This document shows positions 19,388 to 37,172 of a DNA stretch of 64,000 nt, piece after piece. Source of the stretch: Candidatus Neoehrlichia procyonis str. RAC413 (lineage in GTDB: Bacteria > Pseudomonadota > Alphaproteobacteria > Rickettsiales > Anaplasmataceae); the NCBI RefSeq assembly GCF_000964795.1, contig NZ_LANX01000001.1, positions 1,116,001-1,180,000 of the forward strand. Reading direction: 5' to 3'. Positions within the stretch are counted from its first letter, which is position 1. Each line of letters begins with the position of its first letter. Below the pieces are notes generated by a model. It was not told where the DNA came from and ran no database searches. It saw only the letters and a list, made by a program, of their open reading frames with translations. A program made the translations under genes and the position numbers.

Positions 19388-19834
19388 GTGAGTAATGAGG
19401 ATGTTCTTTCAAGAATTAATTTAATGATGCAAGCTGGCAAAGCTAATCCTGGTCCAAAAATTGCTTCAGTATTAGGCCCTCGTGGTATATCAATGCCTAA
19501 GTTTTGTAAAGAATTTAATGATGCAACAAGTGGTGATGATAAACAATATAGTATTGGGGATATGGTAACTGCTAAGATATGTATTTATAATGATAAAACT
19601 TATAAGTTTACTATTAGTGATTCTCCTGTATCTTTTTTGTTAAAAAAAGCTGCTGCTATTGAAAAAGGATCTGTTAATCCTGGGAAGGATAATGTTGGTA
19701 GGGTAAAAATATCAGAAATTATAAAAATAGCTGAGCGCAAAATGGCCGATATGAATGCTGATACTTTAGAAGCTGCAATTAATATGGTTAAAGGTACCGC
19801 ACGTTCTATAGGTATAATTATAGAAGAAAATTAA
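19388..19834 (+). CDS. rplK: 50S ribosomal protein L11
   Basis: This 148-residue L11 lies at the base of the GTPase-associated stalk, where EF-G and EF-Tu bind. Conserved features are QAGKANPGPKI near the start, GPRGISMPKFCKEFN, and the C-terminal rRNA-binding part with KMADMNADTLEAA and the ending TARSIGI. The start is a GTG at 19388 preceded by ggaggg, two bases after the nusG stop. Confidence 0.97.
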   Translation: MSNEDVLSRINLMMQAGKANPGPKIASVLGPRGISMPKFCKEFNDATSGDDKQYSIGDMVTAKICIYNDKTYKFTISDSPVSFLLKKAAAIEKGSVNPGKDNVGRVKISEIIKIAERKMADMNADTLEAAINMVKGTARSIGIIIEEN

Positions 19835-19852
19835 TAAAGGGGAAAAGAATTA

Positions 19853-20500
19853 ATGCTAGTTGATGATTTTTATGAAATTGGAGAAGGATTAAAAAAGCTT
19901 ATAGGGTGTTCTAAAGCAAAATTTTGTGAGTCTGTTGATGTAGCAATTAAGCTCAATGTTAATATTTCTAAAGCTGATGAACAAGTTAGGGGAATTGTTG
20001 TTTTGCCTAAGGGATTGGGTAGGGAAATTAAAGTTGCAGTTTTTGCCAAAGGTGAAAATCTAAAGATAGCTGAAGATGCTAAGGCGGATATTTTTGGTGA
20101 TGAGAATTTAGTAGAAGATGTAAAAAGAAAAAAAGAATTAGATGTTGATTGGTGTATTGCAACACCAGATTTTATGCCCCACATTTCTCCTATTGCTAAA
20201 ATTCTAGGGCCAAGAGGATTAATGCCGAATCCTAAGTTTGGTACAGTTACTTCTAATATTGCTAAGACTATAGGTGTAATAAAATCTGGTCAGATTAGAC
20301 TTAGAGCTGATAAGGGTGGTATTGTGCATGCAAAAATTGGAAATACTTCATTTTCTGTGGAGGATTTGCTAGATAATTTTAATGCTGTTGTTAGTATGGT
20401 AAAACAATTAAAGCCTGTTACTGTTAAAGGATTATATTTTAAGAGTGTGTTTATTAGCTCAACTATGGGAAGGTCTTTTAAAATAGTAAATATCGGTTAA
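19853..20500 (+). CDS. rplA: 50S ribosomal protein L1
   Basis: This 215-residue L1 forms the mobile L1 stalk and helps release deacylated tRNA. The recognisable blocks are [30 protein letters not shown], the [17 protein letters not shown] signature and SIVHAKIG-like GGIVHAKIG. It is about 15 residues shorter than most L1 proteins because the N-terminal helix is reduced. The ATG at 19853 has aaaggggaaaag upstream, and no longer in-frame start is better. In other bacteria L1 represses its own operon by binding the leader; I did not identify such a site here. Confidence 0.95.
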   Translation: MLVDDFYEIGEGLKKLIGCSKAKFCESVDVAIKLNVNISKADEQVRGIVVLPKGLGREIKVAVFAKGENLKIAEDAKADIFGDENLVEDVKRKKELDVDWCIATPDFMPHISPIAKILGPRGLMPNPKFGTVTSNIAKTIGVIKSGQIRLRADKGGIVHAKIGNTSFSVEDLLDNFNAVVSMVKQLKPVTVKGLYFKSVFISSTMGRSFKIVNIG

Positions 20501-20528
20501 ATTATTCTGATTATGAGAGGTGTTATAA

Positions 20529-21011
20529 GTGAAGCGTGATAATAAGAAACAGCATTTAAATAATATTGAGAATGTATTTGTACAGTTTGGAAGCTTTATC
20601 ATTGTGAATTTTCAGCATATGACAGCTGATGATTTTTTTTGTTTGAGAAGAGAATTAAAAGCTGTTAGTGGAGGGTTGATTGTTACAAAGAATAGTTTAG
20701 CACGTATTGCTTTAGAAAAATTAGGTAAGCAAGAATTAAATAGCAAGTTTGTTAACTCTGTATTTGTTGTTTATTCAAATGATGTGATTGTTATATCAAA
20801 GATAGTTGTTAATTTTATAAATAGTAATAAAAAGAAAATATCTTTAGTATGTGCATATGATAATAATCAAGTGCTATCTAAAGATAAAATTATTTATTTA
20901 TCTAATTTGCCATCTTTAAAGGAACTACATGTGCAAATAGGAAATTTAATATCTTACAGTATACCAGTAAGATTAGCATTGTGCTTGAAAGCTTTAAGTA
21001 ATAAAGAGTAA
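20529..21011 (+). CDS. rplJ: 50S ribosomal protein L10
   Basis: This 160-residue L10 anchors the L7/L12 dimers to the ribosome. It carries the N-terminal rRNA-binding domain (LRRELKAVSGGLIVTKNSLARIALEK) and a C-terminal helix for L12 binding. The start is a GTG at 20529 after a gagaggtg site. It is divergent, as L10 often is in AT-rich intracellular bacteria, but the position between rplA and rplL and the core motif settle the call. Confidence 0.93.
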   Translation: MKRDNKKQHLNNIENVFVQFGSFIIVNFQHMTADDFFCLRRELKAVSGGLIVTKNSLARIALEKLGKQELNSKFVNSVFVVYSNDVIVISKIVVNFINSNKKKISLVCAYDNNQVLSKDKIIYLSNLPSLKELHVQIGNLISYSIPVRLALCLKALSNKE

Positions 21012-21062
21012 CGTTTTATTTATATGTAGTTATATTTTTTAATAATTTTGGGGTTATTAATT

Positions 21063-21467
21063 ATGAGTAAAGTTGATATGGATAGTTTAGTGGAACAAAT
21101 TTGTAGCTTGGATTTATGCAGTGCCGCACTGTTAGTAGAAAAAATAGAAGAAAAATTAGGGTTTCCTAAAGGGGGATTATTGATGGCTGCACCTTCTGCA
21201 GGAGGAACAACTTTAAGTAATGTACCTGCTGCTGATGCAGAAAAAACAGAATTTATTGTTATGTTTGATGGATATGCTCCAGAGAAGAAGATAGCAGTTA
21301 TTAAGGCTGTAAGGGAATGTACTAATCTTGGATTAAAAGAAGCTAAAGATTTTGTTGAACAAGAGGGATCTAAGGAGCTAAATGAGGGTAAGAAATATAA
21401 AAAAGATGAGGCGGAAGAAATTAGGAAGAAGTTGGAAGATGCAGGTGCTAAGATTAGCATTAAGTAG
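21063..21467 (+). CDS. rplL: 50S ribosomal protein L7/L12
   Basis: This 134-residue stalk protein recruits and activates translational GTPases. It has an N-terminal dimerisation helix (VDMDSLVEQICSLDLCSAALLVEKIEE), a flexible Ala/Gly hinge (PSAGGTTLSNVPAADA) and the conserved C-terminal domain (KIAVIKAVRECTNLGLKEAKDFVE). I chose the ATG at 21063, which gives the family N-terminus; an in-frame TTG at 21048 would add five residues. Confidence 0.97.
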   Translation: MSKVDMDSLVEQICSLDLCSAALLVEKIEEKLGFPKGGLLMAAPSAGGTTLSNVPAADAEKTEFIVMFDGYAPEKKIAVIKAVRECTNLGLKEAKDFVEQEGSKELNEGKKYKKDEAEEIRKKLEDAGAKISIK

Positions 21468-21504
21468 TTTTAATAGTATAAAAAGTAGTTTTTAATATTT
21501 TTGA

Positions 21505-29898
<8,394 letters not shown>

Positions 29899-30176
29899 TG
29901 ATAGTTATATTCGGAAAATACACTAGTTAAAGCAAAATGATAGATTTAAATATGAGATGGTTTGTATCTCAATGCCACTTGCTATAGGTGAGTTTTGGTA
30001 CTGATTTATTTGAATTTATAAGAAAAAAGGCGGGTGGTTATAACTTTAGATAATTTTATTGGGTAGTATGCTTGCGTGGATGGTTATATCATAAGACATT
30101 TGTGTGTTAGAGTTTATTAATTGTATTTTTTAAAGTATTGAAGACTTTAAAATTATATAGGGATTGTCTTCTTGTT

Positions 30177-30815
30177 TTATATAGAATTTTGATGAGGTTC
30201 TAAATATGTCTTAGTTATTTGAGAAATGGGTGCAAAGGTACTTCTATGATGTATAGTTTTACCATATTTGTATAATGATGAAATATGACTTTTTGTGCCA
30301 TATCCGTGATTTTTGTTCCAATGGTATTGAGGGTACTGTACGTGTAGTTCCTTCATTAGTTTATCTCTTGTGACTTTTGCAATTATAGATGCTGCAGCTA
30401 TTGATATACTAATATTGTCTCCATTTACTATAGTTTTTATTTTCCACGGTAAGTTAGGAGTTCGATTTCCATCTACTAATATAAAATCGATTTTTATATT
30501 CATATTTAATAAAGCTCTTTTCATTGATAAATGTGTGGCATTTAGTATATTATATTGACTAATTTCACTTACATTAGCAAAGCCAATGCCATATTTTGCA
30601 TATTTGGTGATTTCTAGAAAAAGGTCTTGTCTTTTTTGTGGGGTAAGTTTTTTTGAATCTTTAATTTCTTGTGTAATATTATTTCTTGTTGGAAAGAATA
30701 CAGCAGCGGATACTACAGGTCCGGCTATTGCTCCATATCCAACTTCGTCTACTCCTACAATTACATGTTTTTGAAGTAGTGTACTTATTGTGCTTTCTAT
30801 AAAAAAACTAGGCAT
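30177..30815 (-). CDS. rnhB: ribonuclease HII
   Basis: This 212-residue RNase HII nicks DNA 5' of single misincorporated ribonucleotides and removes RNA from RNA-DNA hybrids. The acidic metal site is visible as GVDEVGYGAIAGP (Asp23, Glu24), with DSKKLTP, VDGN and AAASIIAKVTRD further on. Length is normal. The gene is convergent with rpoC across a 278-base spacer. It starts with the ATG at 30815. Confidence 0.96.
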   Translation of the reverse strand: MPSFFIESTISTLLQKHVIVGVDEVGYGAIAGPVVSAAVFFPTRNNITQEIKDSKKLTPQKRQDLFLEITKYAKYGIGFANVSEISQYNILNATHLSMKRALLNMNIKIDFILVDGNRTPNLPWKIKTIVNGDNISISIAAASIIAKVTRDKLMKELHVQYPQYHWNKNHGYGTKSHISSLYKYGKTIHHRSTFAPISQITKTYLEPHQNSI

Positions 30816-32271
30816 ATTTGTATTTTTTAGTATTTTACTTAATTATTTTTATATTAATATAATTTGCTGTATTTAAAGTTTTTTTTTTGATATTTTTACT
30901 ATGTTATGATGCAAGTTTGATAGAACATTTGTGAATGTATTTTTATTATATTTACTAACATAGGTAAAATGTTTATGTGAAATTTAGGTATTATGTAAAA
31001 AACAAAGGTGATGTTATAATTTATTTTATTTAATTTTTGCAAGTAAATTTGTTATATTTTGATATATGTGTATGTTAGTAACATTTGTAAGTGTTTTTTT
31101 TATATACATCACCATTTTGTTTCTGAGTATTTAACACATTAATTTTATTTTTCTATCTAACATGTCTTATTATGTAATATGAGGAATATACTTAATTATT
31201 GTCATGTTTTATACTTTGGGGAATAGGTAGTTTTTAATGATTACTTATTATAAAAATTCACATACTGTATGTATATTTTAGTATAAGCGGTTTATGATAA
31301 AACCTTATTAAATTGATTCCGTAATGACTAGTAGGTGTTGGTGGAAATTTATGGATAGAATTTGTATAAATGTGACCTATCGAAGAAAATTCTCTTCAGG
31401 AATTTTACATATCATATACTTCTGATATGTGCTTGTTAGAAAAAGCAGTTACAGTAATTTATGTAACAAAAGTGGTAGATATCAAATAGTGCTTAAAATT
31501 TTTAGTTAGATAATTGCTAAAGGAAGCGTTCTGCAATAATGAACAATAACTTAATAAAGTTACGTATATTTTATTAATGAATAATGTAATATGTTTATGA
31601 GATAGTTCATTACGTTTATCAGTAGTTTATCAGTATTAATATGTAAAGTTTTTTATGTAATTATTATGTACTTTTTGAATATTGCTGAAGTGTTAAAAAA
31701 AAATCTTATACTAGTTATCTATTGATGTATATTTTGATAATAAGTAAATTTTTAAATATTATTAAGATTAATGTTAATAGTACTTTTCTTTAAAAGTGTA
31801 ATTTGTACTTGTAGTATTTATAAAAATTTTGTGTGTAAAGAAGTATAGTATAAAAGGTAAAGGTATTCTTTTTATATTTTTGTTGTTATCGCTTTACTAT
31901 TAAAGCAGTATTAGTACTAATTGCTAGTAGATATTATAATATATTTGTATATGTTTATGAAGTATTCCTGTATATCACTTAGTGATATTTGGTATTTTTA
32001 TTATTAAAGTGTACTAATGCAGTAAAGCTTATTTATAGTTGACTTGTGTATATTTTACATATAGCTAATTTTAGTGCTATTAATTACGTATGGTGCTTTT
32101 AATTGTTAGTCTTTGATTGACCGTATTGCAGTAAAATTTAATATTTTTTTGAATGGTAAAGATAGTTACAGATTTTATCTTGACTACAAATATTAAATAT
32201 AATACCTTTAAAAATATAATTTATGCTAATTTAAGCATAAATTATTATTTTTAGTACAAATGAGGTCTTTT
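30816..32271. other. 1.45-kb AT-rich spacer upstream of the solenoid gene
   Basis: No gene, tRNA or known small RNA was recognised. It is divergent between rnhB and the large solenoid gene and is the longest featureless spacer in the window. Its right end holds a perfect 10-bp palindrome, listed separately. It may contain an eroded gene, but I found no readable fragment in any frame. Confidence 0.45.
32218..32243. promoter_or_regulatory. perfect inverted repeat just upstream of the solenoid gene (possible operator or mRNA hairpin)
   Basis: The arms aatttatgct (32218-32227) and agcataaatt (32234-32243) are exact reverse complements around a 6-base loop. The structure ends about 28 bases before the start codon and 19 bases before its ribosome-binding site. 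It could bind a dimeric regulator or fold in the 5' leader of the mRNA. It has no T-run, so it is unlikely to be a terminator. Confidence 0.45.
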
Positions 32272-35200
32272 ATGTTAAGTAGTAATGATTCTGTTAATGT
32301 TTTAGAGGAAGATAGCTCTAAATTAACAGATAAAGCAAAAACTACAATAGAACCAAGTGTTACAAGTCATGTTTATGATGCTCAAGTGGAAAATTTAGGT
32401 GATATCCTCTTGGCTTCTAGTAGCACATTACATAGTATGAGTGAAAGAAAGATTGCTATTGTGAGAGATTCTTACTTGAAAGATGAAGTTGTTGATCAAT
32501 TTGGTGACGAATCTTTAAATGATAGTTCAACAATGGTACCTATGATGGAAGAAGTCTTACCTATTGTAGAAAAAATACAAGAAATATGCAGTGATGATAC
32601 TTATGAAAGTTACTGTTATAATTTTGTAATGTTGACTTTAATAGAGTGTAATAACTTTAATGAGTGTTTAGGTGAAATATATTTAAGCTTGAAAGGTTTT
32701 GAATATTATTATTATCAAAAGCGTAAGTATCAAGAATATGAATTACCAGCTATTCCATTATTTGATCAGCGGGAAGAAGTGTATGAGATTTTAAAAGACT
32801 TCCATACATTGTATCATCACTCTATTAAGTCACAAGATGTACACAAATGTATAGAAAATTTATGTAAAATTAATGCTAATCCTTTTGTGTCTAGATTAAG
32901 AATTGTGCGTAATAGATCTTTTTTTAAGAATGTAATAGAAGAGTTTTGTAATGATGGGATTAGTGGACAATACATAGATAAGTTTAAAAACAAAGTTGGG
33001 CAAATTTTTATTCTGTCACAATATTTTAAATATTTAAATGATATTAAGATATTAGATAGTGATATATATGTGTGTGGTGATGTATATGATTATGTAAAGA
33101 TCTCTGTAGGTAGTAATGGTATATGTGTATTTGGTAGTAATTATGGAAGTATTATTTCAGGGGGTGGAATTATAAATATAAAAAAGAATCTTTATGGAAC
33201 ATTGGAATCTTATAATGGCACAATAAATATATATGGTAATAACGAAGGAAAGATTGTTGGTGATAACTGTACTATTTTTGTATTTTTACAAAATACATGC
33301 AATATTAGTAATATAAGTGGTAATGTTACTATTAAAAATGATAACAATGGCGCTATTTCTATAAAAAATGGTGGCTGTGTTGTTATTGAAGGTAATAATT
33401 ATAAAAGTATTAATTGTTCAAAGGATAGGTGTAAAGTTACAATTTATAAGAACAATTATGGAATTATACAACTTAAAAATAGTGGAAATGTTGATATTAA
33501 GAATGCTAATTATGGTAGCATTAATTGTGAGAATACTTATGTTGGTAACGTTTGTAAATTTGATACTAATATATGTGATTTGTATTTTAGTGATCAACAT
33601 GATGCTTATGGTTATTACGATATATTATCACAGAAATGTTGTGCAATAGTTAATATAGGTAATAATTATGGTGATATAACCTCTGAGAATAGTGCTATAA
33701 TTTGTGATCAATTTAGTGGAAAAATGAAATGTAAGAATAGTACTTTAATGATTAATAAAATACATTGTTCTAGTGATGCAATATTTAATTGTTTAAATAC
33801 TGAGTACATAACATCAAAAAAACAGTGCATCAAAGCAAAAAATTCTACAGTGATTATCAAAGATGATGCACATGGACTTGTATTAGATGGAGAGAATACT
33901 CAATTTATTATTTTAGGTAGTGTTGATAATTGTAGTATTACAGTAAAAGATGTTATTGGTTACATAAAAAGGATGCAAGATTCAGTTTTATTATTGAATA
34001 ATAGTTATTTAAATACAAACAGTATTGTCAAAAGTAAGATTCATATAATGAACAGTAAATTATACGTTTATAGTAGAGATATGTGTAATAGACAGGATGA
34101 TATTGATGTGCTGCGTAATAGTATTGCACATCTAGAATGCACAAATGATGATTTAGTTACTTCAGATGAAAGAGATTTTGGTAAGTTACAATGCGTTAGC
34201 CTAAAAATTCAGGGAAAATCTCTATTGAAGGCATATATGAGTGATTATAATACGGTTATGTTCATTGAAAATAAGTCTCAAGTAATGTTGCAAATGGCTG
34301 TTGGTACCCAATTTTATGGTGAAAAGTTTTTGTTGGAAATTATAGTTATGATAGGTGGAAGTATTGAGACACTTGATAGTAAGGTTTTTGTTTATTATAA
34401 GAGCGAAACGTCTACTGAAAAAGCATTGTCTAGTAGAGCGCATATGAAATGGATAACTTTATGTAAAAAGATAGCTAATTCTAATGGATTGAGCAAAGAC
34501 CAAGTGTCAATGCAAAGACAAGCTGTTTTAGCTAATTATGAAAGGGAGGTACGTTCTCTACTGAATTGCGGAAAGATAAAAGGTACGGGAGATAGTAATA
34601 GGAAATGTTTTTTTGTATTAAATAATGTAAGTAATGAAAAAACGGTTAGTAGTAAGGATAGCTGCGTAGAAGAAGCAAATACTTCTAAGTATGTTGCATT
34701 ACAAACAGATTGTAAAAGTTTGCCTAGTACTAGTATATTAAAAAATGGCGAAGAATACAAATTATTAGAAAGAAGTGATGATGGGAATGAAATTTTTTCT
34801 TCTAGAATCCCTAGAAATCATAATATTGCAATGTTAAATGATTGTGCTAGTAGTATTGTGTCGAGTGATATGGTTAGTGAATATAGTTATAGTACTATTA
34901 CATCAGATGATACCATAGATGGTATTAAGAAAGGTGATCTAAAAGAAAAAAGATTGCCTGCTATTAGCACATTTGATGATAATGAAGAACATAACTTGTC
35001 AAGTAATGGGAATGAGATTTTTTCTCCTAATGGTTCTATTGGTAAAGTAATGTTAAGTCATTACAGTGACAGTAGTGTTTCATCAAATAGTAAAGGAGAT
35101 AATAGCTTGCAAGAAAGTTTTGTAACGCAAGCAAAAGTTGTACATTGTGCTAATGGAGATAATAAGAGGTGTAACAACAAAGAAAGTGAGATTTTTTCTT

Positions 35201-35355
35201 TTAGTGCTTCTGTTATTGATAATGGTGGGAATAGAGAAGATAATGGTAAAAATGCACTACGTTATCAATGTTTTTCTTTGGATAGACATAGAGCAAAATC
35301 AGAAAGTTATTTGGATAAAGTAAGTTATGACAGACATGTTAAAAGAGAGTTATAA
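32272..35355 (+). CDS. large beta-solenoid protein with repeat-bearing disordered tail, function unknown
   Basis: I recognise no named family for this 1,027-residue protein. The N-terminal 270 residues are mostly helical and acidic, with no signal peptide. From about residue 280 there are short coils of 17-19 residues with the pattern N-N-Y-G-x-I-...-I/V-x-I. Successive spacings from one YG-like position to the next are 17, 17, 17, 17, 18, 19 and 18. This indicates a right-handed parallel beta-solenoid; the coil length resembles bactofilins more than pectate lyases. Less regular coils continue to about residue 605. The last 300 residues are Ser/Asn/Asp-rich and probably disordered, with three repeats of an NEIFS motif. 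I prefer the ATG at 32272, six bases after gagg, over the ATG at 32260. An intrinsic terminator closes the unit. An exported effector or a cytoskeletal scaffold are both possible; neither is shown. Confidence 0.8.
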   Translation: MLSSNDSVNVLEEDSSKLTDKAKTTIEPSVTSHVYDAQVENLGDILLASSSTLHSMSERKIAIVRDSYLKDEVVDQFGDESLNDSSTMVPMMEEVLPIVEKIQEICSDDTYESYCYNFVMLTLIECNNFNECLGEIYLSLKGFEYYYYQKRKYQEYELPAIPLFDQREEVYEILKDFHTLYHHSIKSQDVHKCIENLCKINANPFVSRLRIVRNRSFFKNVIEEFCNDGISGQYIDKFKNKVGQIFILSQYFKYLNDIKILDSDIYVCGDVYDYVKISVGSNGICVFGSNYGSIISGGGIINIKKNLYGTLESYNGTINIYGNNEGKIVGDNCTIFVFLQNTCNISNISGNVTIKNDNNGAISIKNGGCVVIEGNNYKSINCSKDRCKVTIYKNNYGIIQLKNSGNVDIKNANYGSINCENTYVGNVCKFDTNICDLYFSDQHDAYGYYDILSQKCCAIVNIGNNYGDITSENSAIICDQFSGKMKCKNSTLMINKIHCSSDAIFNCLNTEYITSKKQCIKAKNSTVIIKDDAHGLVLDGENTQFIILGSVDNCSITVKDVIGYIKRMQDSVLLLNNSYLNTNSIVKSKIHIMNSKLYVYSRDMCNRQDDIDVLRNSIAHLECTNDDLVTSDERDFGKLQCVSLKIQGKSLLKAYMSDYNTVMFIENKSQVMLQMAVGTQFYGEKFLLEIIVMIGGSIETLDSKVFVYYKSETSTEKALSSRAHMKWITLCKKIANSNGLSKDQVSMQRQAVLANYEREVRSLLNCGKIKGTGDSNRKCFFVLNNVSNEKTVSSKDSCVEEANTSKYVALQTDCKSLPSTSILKNGEEYKLLERSDDGNEIFSSRIPRNHNIAMLNDCASSIVSSDMVSEYSYSTITSDDTIDGIKKGDLKEKRLPAISTFDDNEEHNLSSNGNEIFSPNGSIGKVMLSHYSDSSVSSNSKGDNSLQESFVTQAKVVHCANGDNKRCNNKESEIFSFSASVIDNGGNREDNGKNALRYQCFSLDRHRAKSESYLDKVSYDRHVKREL
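33127..33540 (+). repeat. coding region of 17-19-residue solenoid coils
   Basis: Eight consecutive units of about 51-57 bases encode coils such as FGSNYGSI, KKNLYGTL, YGNNEGKI, KNDNNGAI, EGNNYKSI, YKNNYGII and KNANYGSI. The units are well diverged at DNA level, so this is an old protein repeat, not a recent tandem duplication. A further matching coil (IGNNYGDI) occurs at about 33650-33680. Confidence 0.75.
34786..35199 (+). repeat. three degenerate repeats in the tail of the solenoid protein
   Basis: The 15-base element aatgaaattttttct (34786-34800) recurs as aatgagattttttct (35011-35025) and agtgagattttttct (35185-35199). Spacings are 225 and 174 bases, both multiples of three. Around the first two copies the protein match is wider: K-x-LP-x-(I/S)S, then (G/N)EE, then GNEIFS, followed by a Ser-rich segment. 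Confidence 0.65.
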
Positions 35356-35382
35356 AAATAAACTAATGACAATAACGTAAAG

Positions 35383-35414
35383 AAAAGCTGTTTAGTAGTA
35401 GACAGCTTTTTTTT
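35383..35414 (+). terminator. rho-independent terminator of the solenoid gene
   Basis: A perfect 9-bp stem (aaaagctgt at 35383-35391 with acagctttt at 35402-35410) closes a 10-base loop and runs into eight T residues. It begins 28 bases after the stop codon. It is the clearest intrinsic terminator in the window, and it separates this gene from the convergent membrane-protein gene. Confidence 0.88.
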
Positions 35415-35526
35415 AAGTGTATTATTTATGTACATGCTAGTCCTACATAAGCTGTTTATAGTATTTTGCTAAAGTAAGGAATTTGTTTATTAAAAAACTT
35501 TTTATGATTATGAAGTGTGTATACCA

Positions 35527-35949
35527 TTAATATAGTATAAAATATGCTAAATAAGATATTAGCATTGCAAATAGTGTATGTATGATGTTAATTTTAAAAT
35601 ACCCTGATAATGCTATTACTAAAGCTCCCCAAAATGGTATCCAAGATATAGTAAGTACTAAAAAGGTTATTATTTTTTTAATGTAGGGAATAAACACATG
35701 TTGTAGCTGTTCCTCCAAGTGATGATATTCTGTTCTTGCATAGATTATAATTCTACCTAGCATCAAGTTAACTAAATTACCTATTAATGATCCCAGGGTT
35801 GCTATTATTATCATAAGTAATGTATTATATCCTCCAAAATAGTGCATTATTTTAAATACTACTACTTTATTTAGAGGTAAAATCAGTGCAGCTACTACAC
35901 TGTCAATGAATAATAAAAAATATACTTCTATAAGATTTGATAAGCTCAT
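35527..35949 (-). CDS. small YqaA/DedA-like (SNARE-associated) membrane protein
   Basis: This 140-residue protein has about four hydrophobic helices. The block ATLGSLIGNLVNLMLGR (about 50-66) matches the Gly-x-x-Gly-Asn/Tyr...Gly-Arg pattern of YqaA/DedA-type membrane proteins, and a conserved-type PFWG segment lies near residue 106. Such proteins are thought to act in membrane lipid flipping or envelope maintenance, but the role here is unproven. The start is the ATG at 35949. It is convergent with the solenoid gene. Confidence 0.6.
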   Translation of the reverse strand: MSLSNLIEVYFLLFIDSVVAALILPLNKVVVFKIMHYFGGYNTLLMIIIATLGSLIGNLVNLMLGRIIIYARTEYHHLEEQLQHVFIPYIKKIITFLVLTISWIPFWGALVIALSGYFKINIIHTLFAMLISYLAYFILY

Positions 35950-36173
35950 TATTATATTATCGTTTATTAACTAATGTTTAAGTATATAGAAAGTTATAAT
36001 CTTAGTTAATTAAAGTATAACTTATATAAAATTTTTTCTATATGCTAGAGAAATTATCATACAATGTTGAAGTATAACAGTGATTTTAATAATGAATGTT
36101 ATTCATGAATTATTAGCAGCGTTGTATTGAGAATATTGATTAATGATATCGGATTGATAGTTTATAAATAAAG

Positions 36174-36247
36174 TGGGACCGGTGCGATTCGAACGCACGA
36201 CAACCAGATTAGGAATCTGATGCTCTATCCTACTGAGCTACGGTCCC
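36174..36247 (-). tRNA. tRNA-Arg (CCT anticodon)
   Basis: Read on the minus strand, the acceptor stem gggaccg pairs with cggtccc. The D arm is tagctcagtaggatagagc. The anticodon stem-loop is tcaga-ttcctaa-tctgg with anticodon CCT, which reads AGG, and the T arm contains gttcgaatc. The discriminator base is A and CCA is not encoded, so it must be added by the CCA-adding enzyme, unlike the tRNA-Trp in this window. Confidence 0.95.
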
Positions 36248-36462
36248 TTAATGTACTCTTCCCTTAGTACTTTACACAATCTTTGTATATCAGACAACCT
36301 ATGTTTTATATAAATATAACTTAGTATAGGAGTAGGAAATGTTAAAGGTTTATAGCAGGAATTAGATTTTGCTAGATGGTTCTTATGATAATCCTAGAAA
36401 TTACAGCAGGTTTTTGTAGTGCTCAATTTATATTAATTATTGTGTGAACTTATGGTTAAAAC

Positions 36463-37092
36463 CTAATTATTATCTATAAGTGTATTATAAGCTTCTAGGG
36501 TTATGTTTTTTATTGTATTATTATTTATGTGTGCTAGCACTGGTAGTAATTTTGACTTTTGCATATGAGATGCAATGTATAATGTGGTTTTAGAATCTAA
36601 TGCATCAAAGATTTGTGCGACATCATGTGCAGGTATGCTTTCATATATATTAATTATTCTGGAAAGAGATGCATTAATGTTATTGTCATTGGGTATAGAA
36701 ACTTTGCTAATCTCTTGTTTAATTTTAACAAGATAGTTAATTTGTGAGGAAATACTTTTGCTTATTTCGTAAAGTAATTGCTCTTTATATGCAAGATTTT
36801 TTTCCCAATGTGTAAAGTATTGGTATATTGTTGATGCATTTTTTTTGTTAATAATATTATATATTAACATGTTTGGTAAATATTGTTGTATATGTGGAGA
36901 ATTTTTGTGAAAAGCTATTATTTGTGTAGTTGATGTTGGATCAGTATAGAATTTATTGATGTAACTAGAAAGTATAAATGTTGTACTTTTACTATCTCTA
37001 TTAGTACTTATAATGTTTTCTTTTATCATGAAAATTGTATAAAATATTACCAATATACTGATAACGATTGTAAATTTTATATCCTTTCGCAT
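36463..37092 (-). CDS. membrane-anchored protein with an MgtE N-terminal-like domain
   Basis: This 209-residue protein begins with a short basic segment and a single transmembrane helix (about 6-23). A mostly helical middle part follows with coiled-coil character (about 100-135), then a C-terminal segment resembling the MgtE intracellular N domain (IPAHDVAQIFDALDSKTTLYIASHM, about 150-175). In other bacteria this combination is found in MotE-like proteins and in magnesium-channel regulation. Neither flagella nor an MgtE channel domain is present here, so the role is open. I chose the ATG at 37092; an upstream TTG at 37125 gives no better family match. Confidence 0.6.
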   Translation of the reverse strand: MRKDIKFTIVISILVIFYTIFMIKENIISTNRDSKSTTFILSSYINKFYTDPTSTTQIIAFHKNSPHIQQYLPNMLIYNIINKKNASTIYQYFTHWEKNLAYKEQLLYEISKSISSQINYLVKIKQEISKVSIPNDNNINASLSRIINIYESIPAHDVAQIFDALDSKTTLYIASHMQKSKLLPVLAHINNNTIKNITLEAYNTLIDNN

Positions 37093-37172
37093 TTTAATAT
37101 TATGTAAGTTATTTATATTATACAATAACTGATTATGTTATAAATGCTAAGGTTTTTATGTATTTATGAAGT

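Noticed and set aside
21020-21460. 146-codon minus-strand open frame
   Set aside because: It is antisense to rplL and reflects that gene's codon pattern.
29953-29971. Hairpin after rpoC as operon terminator
   Set aside because: It has a six-bp stem and no T-run, so it is too weak to call.
32180-32203. TTGACT ... TATAAT pair upstream of the solenoid gene
   Set aside because: The spacing is only 12 bases, too short for a sigma-70 promoter.
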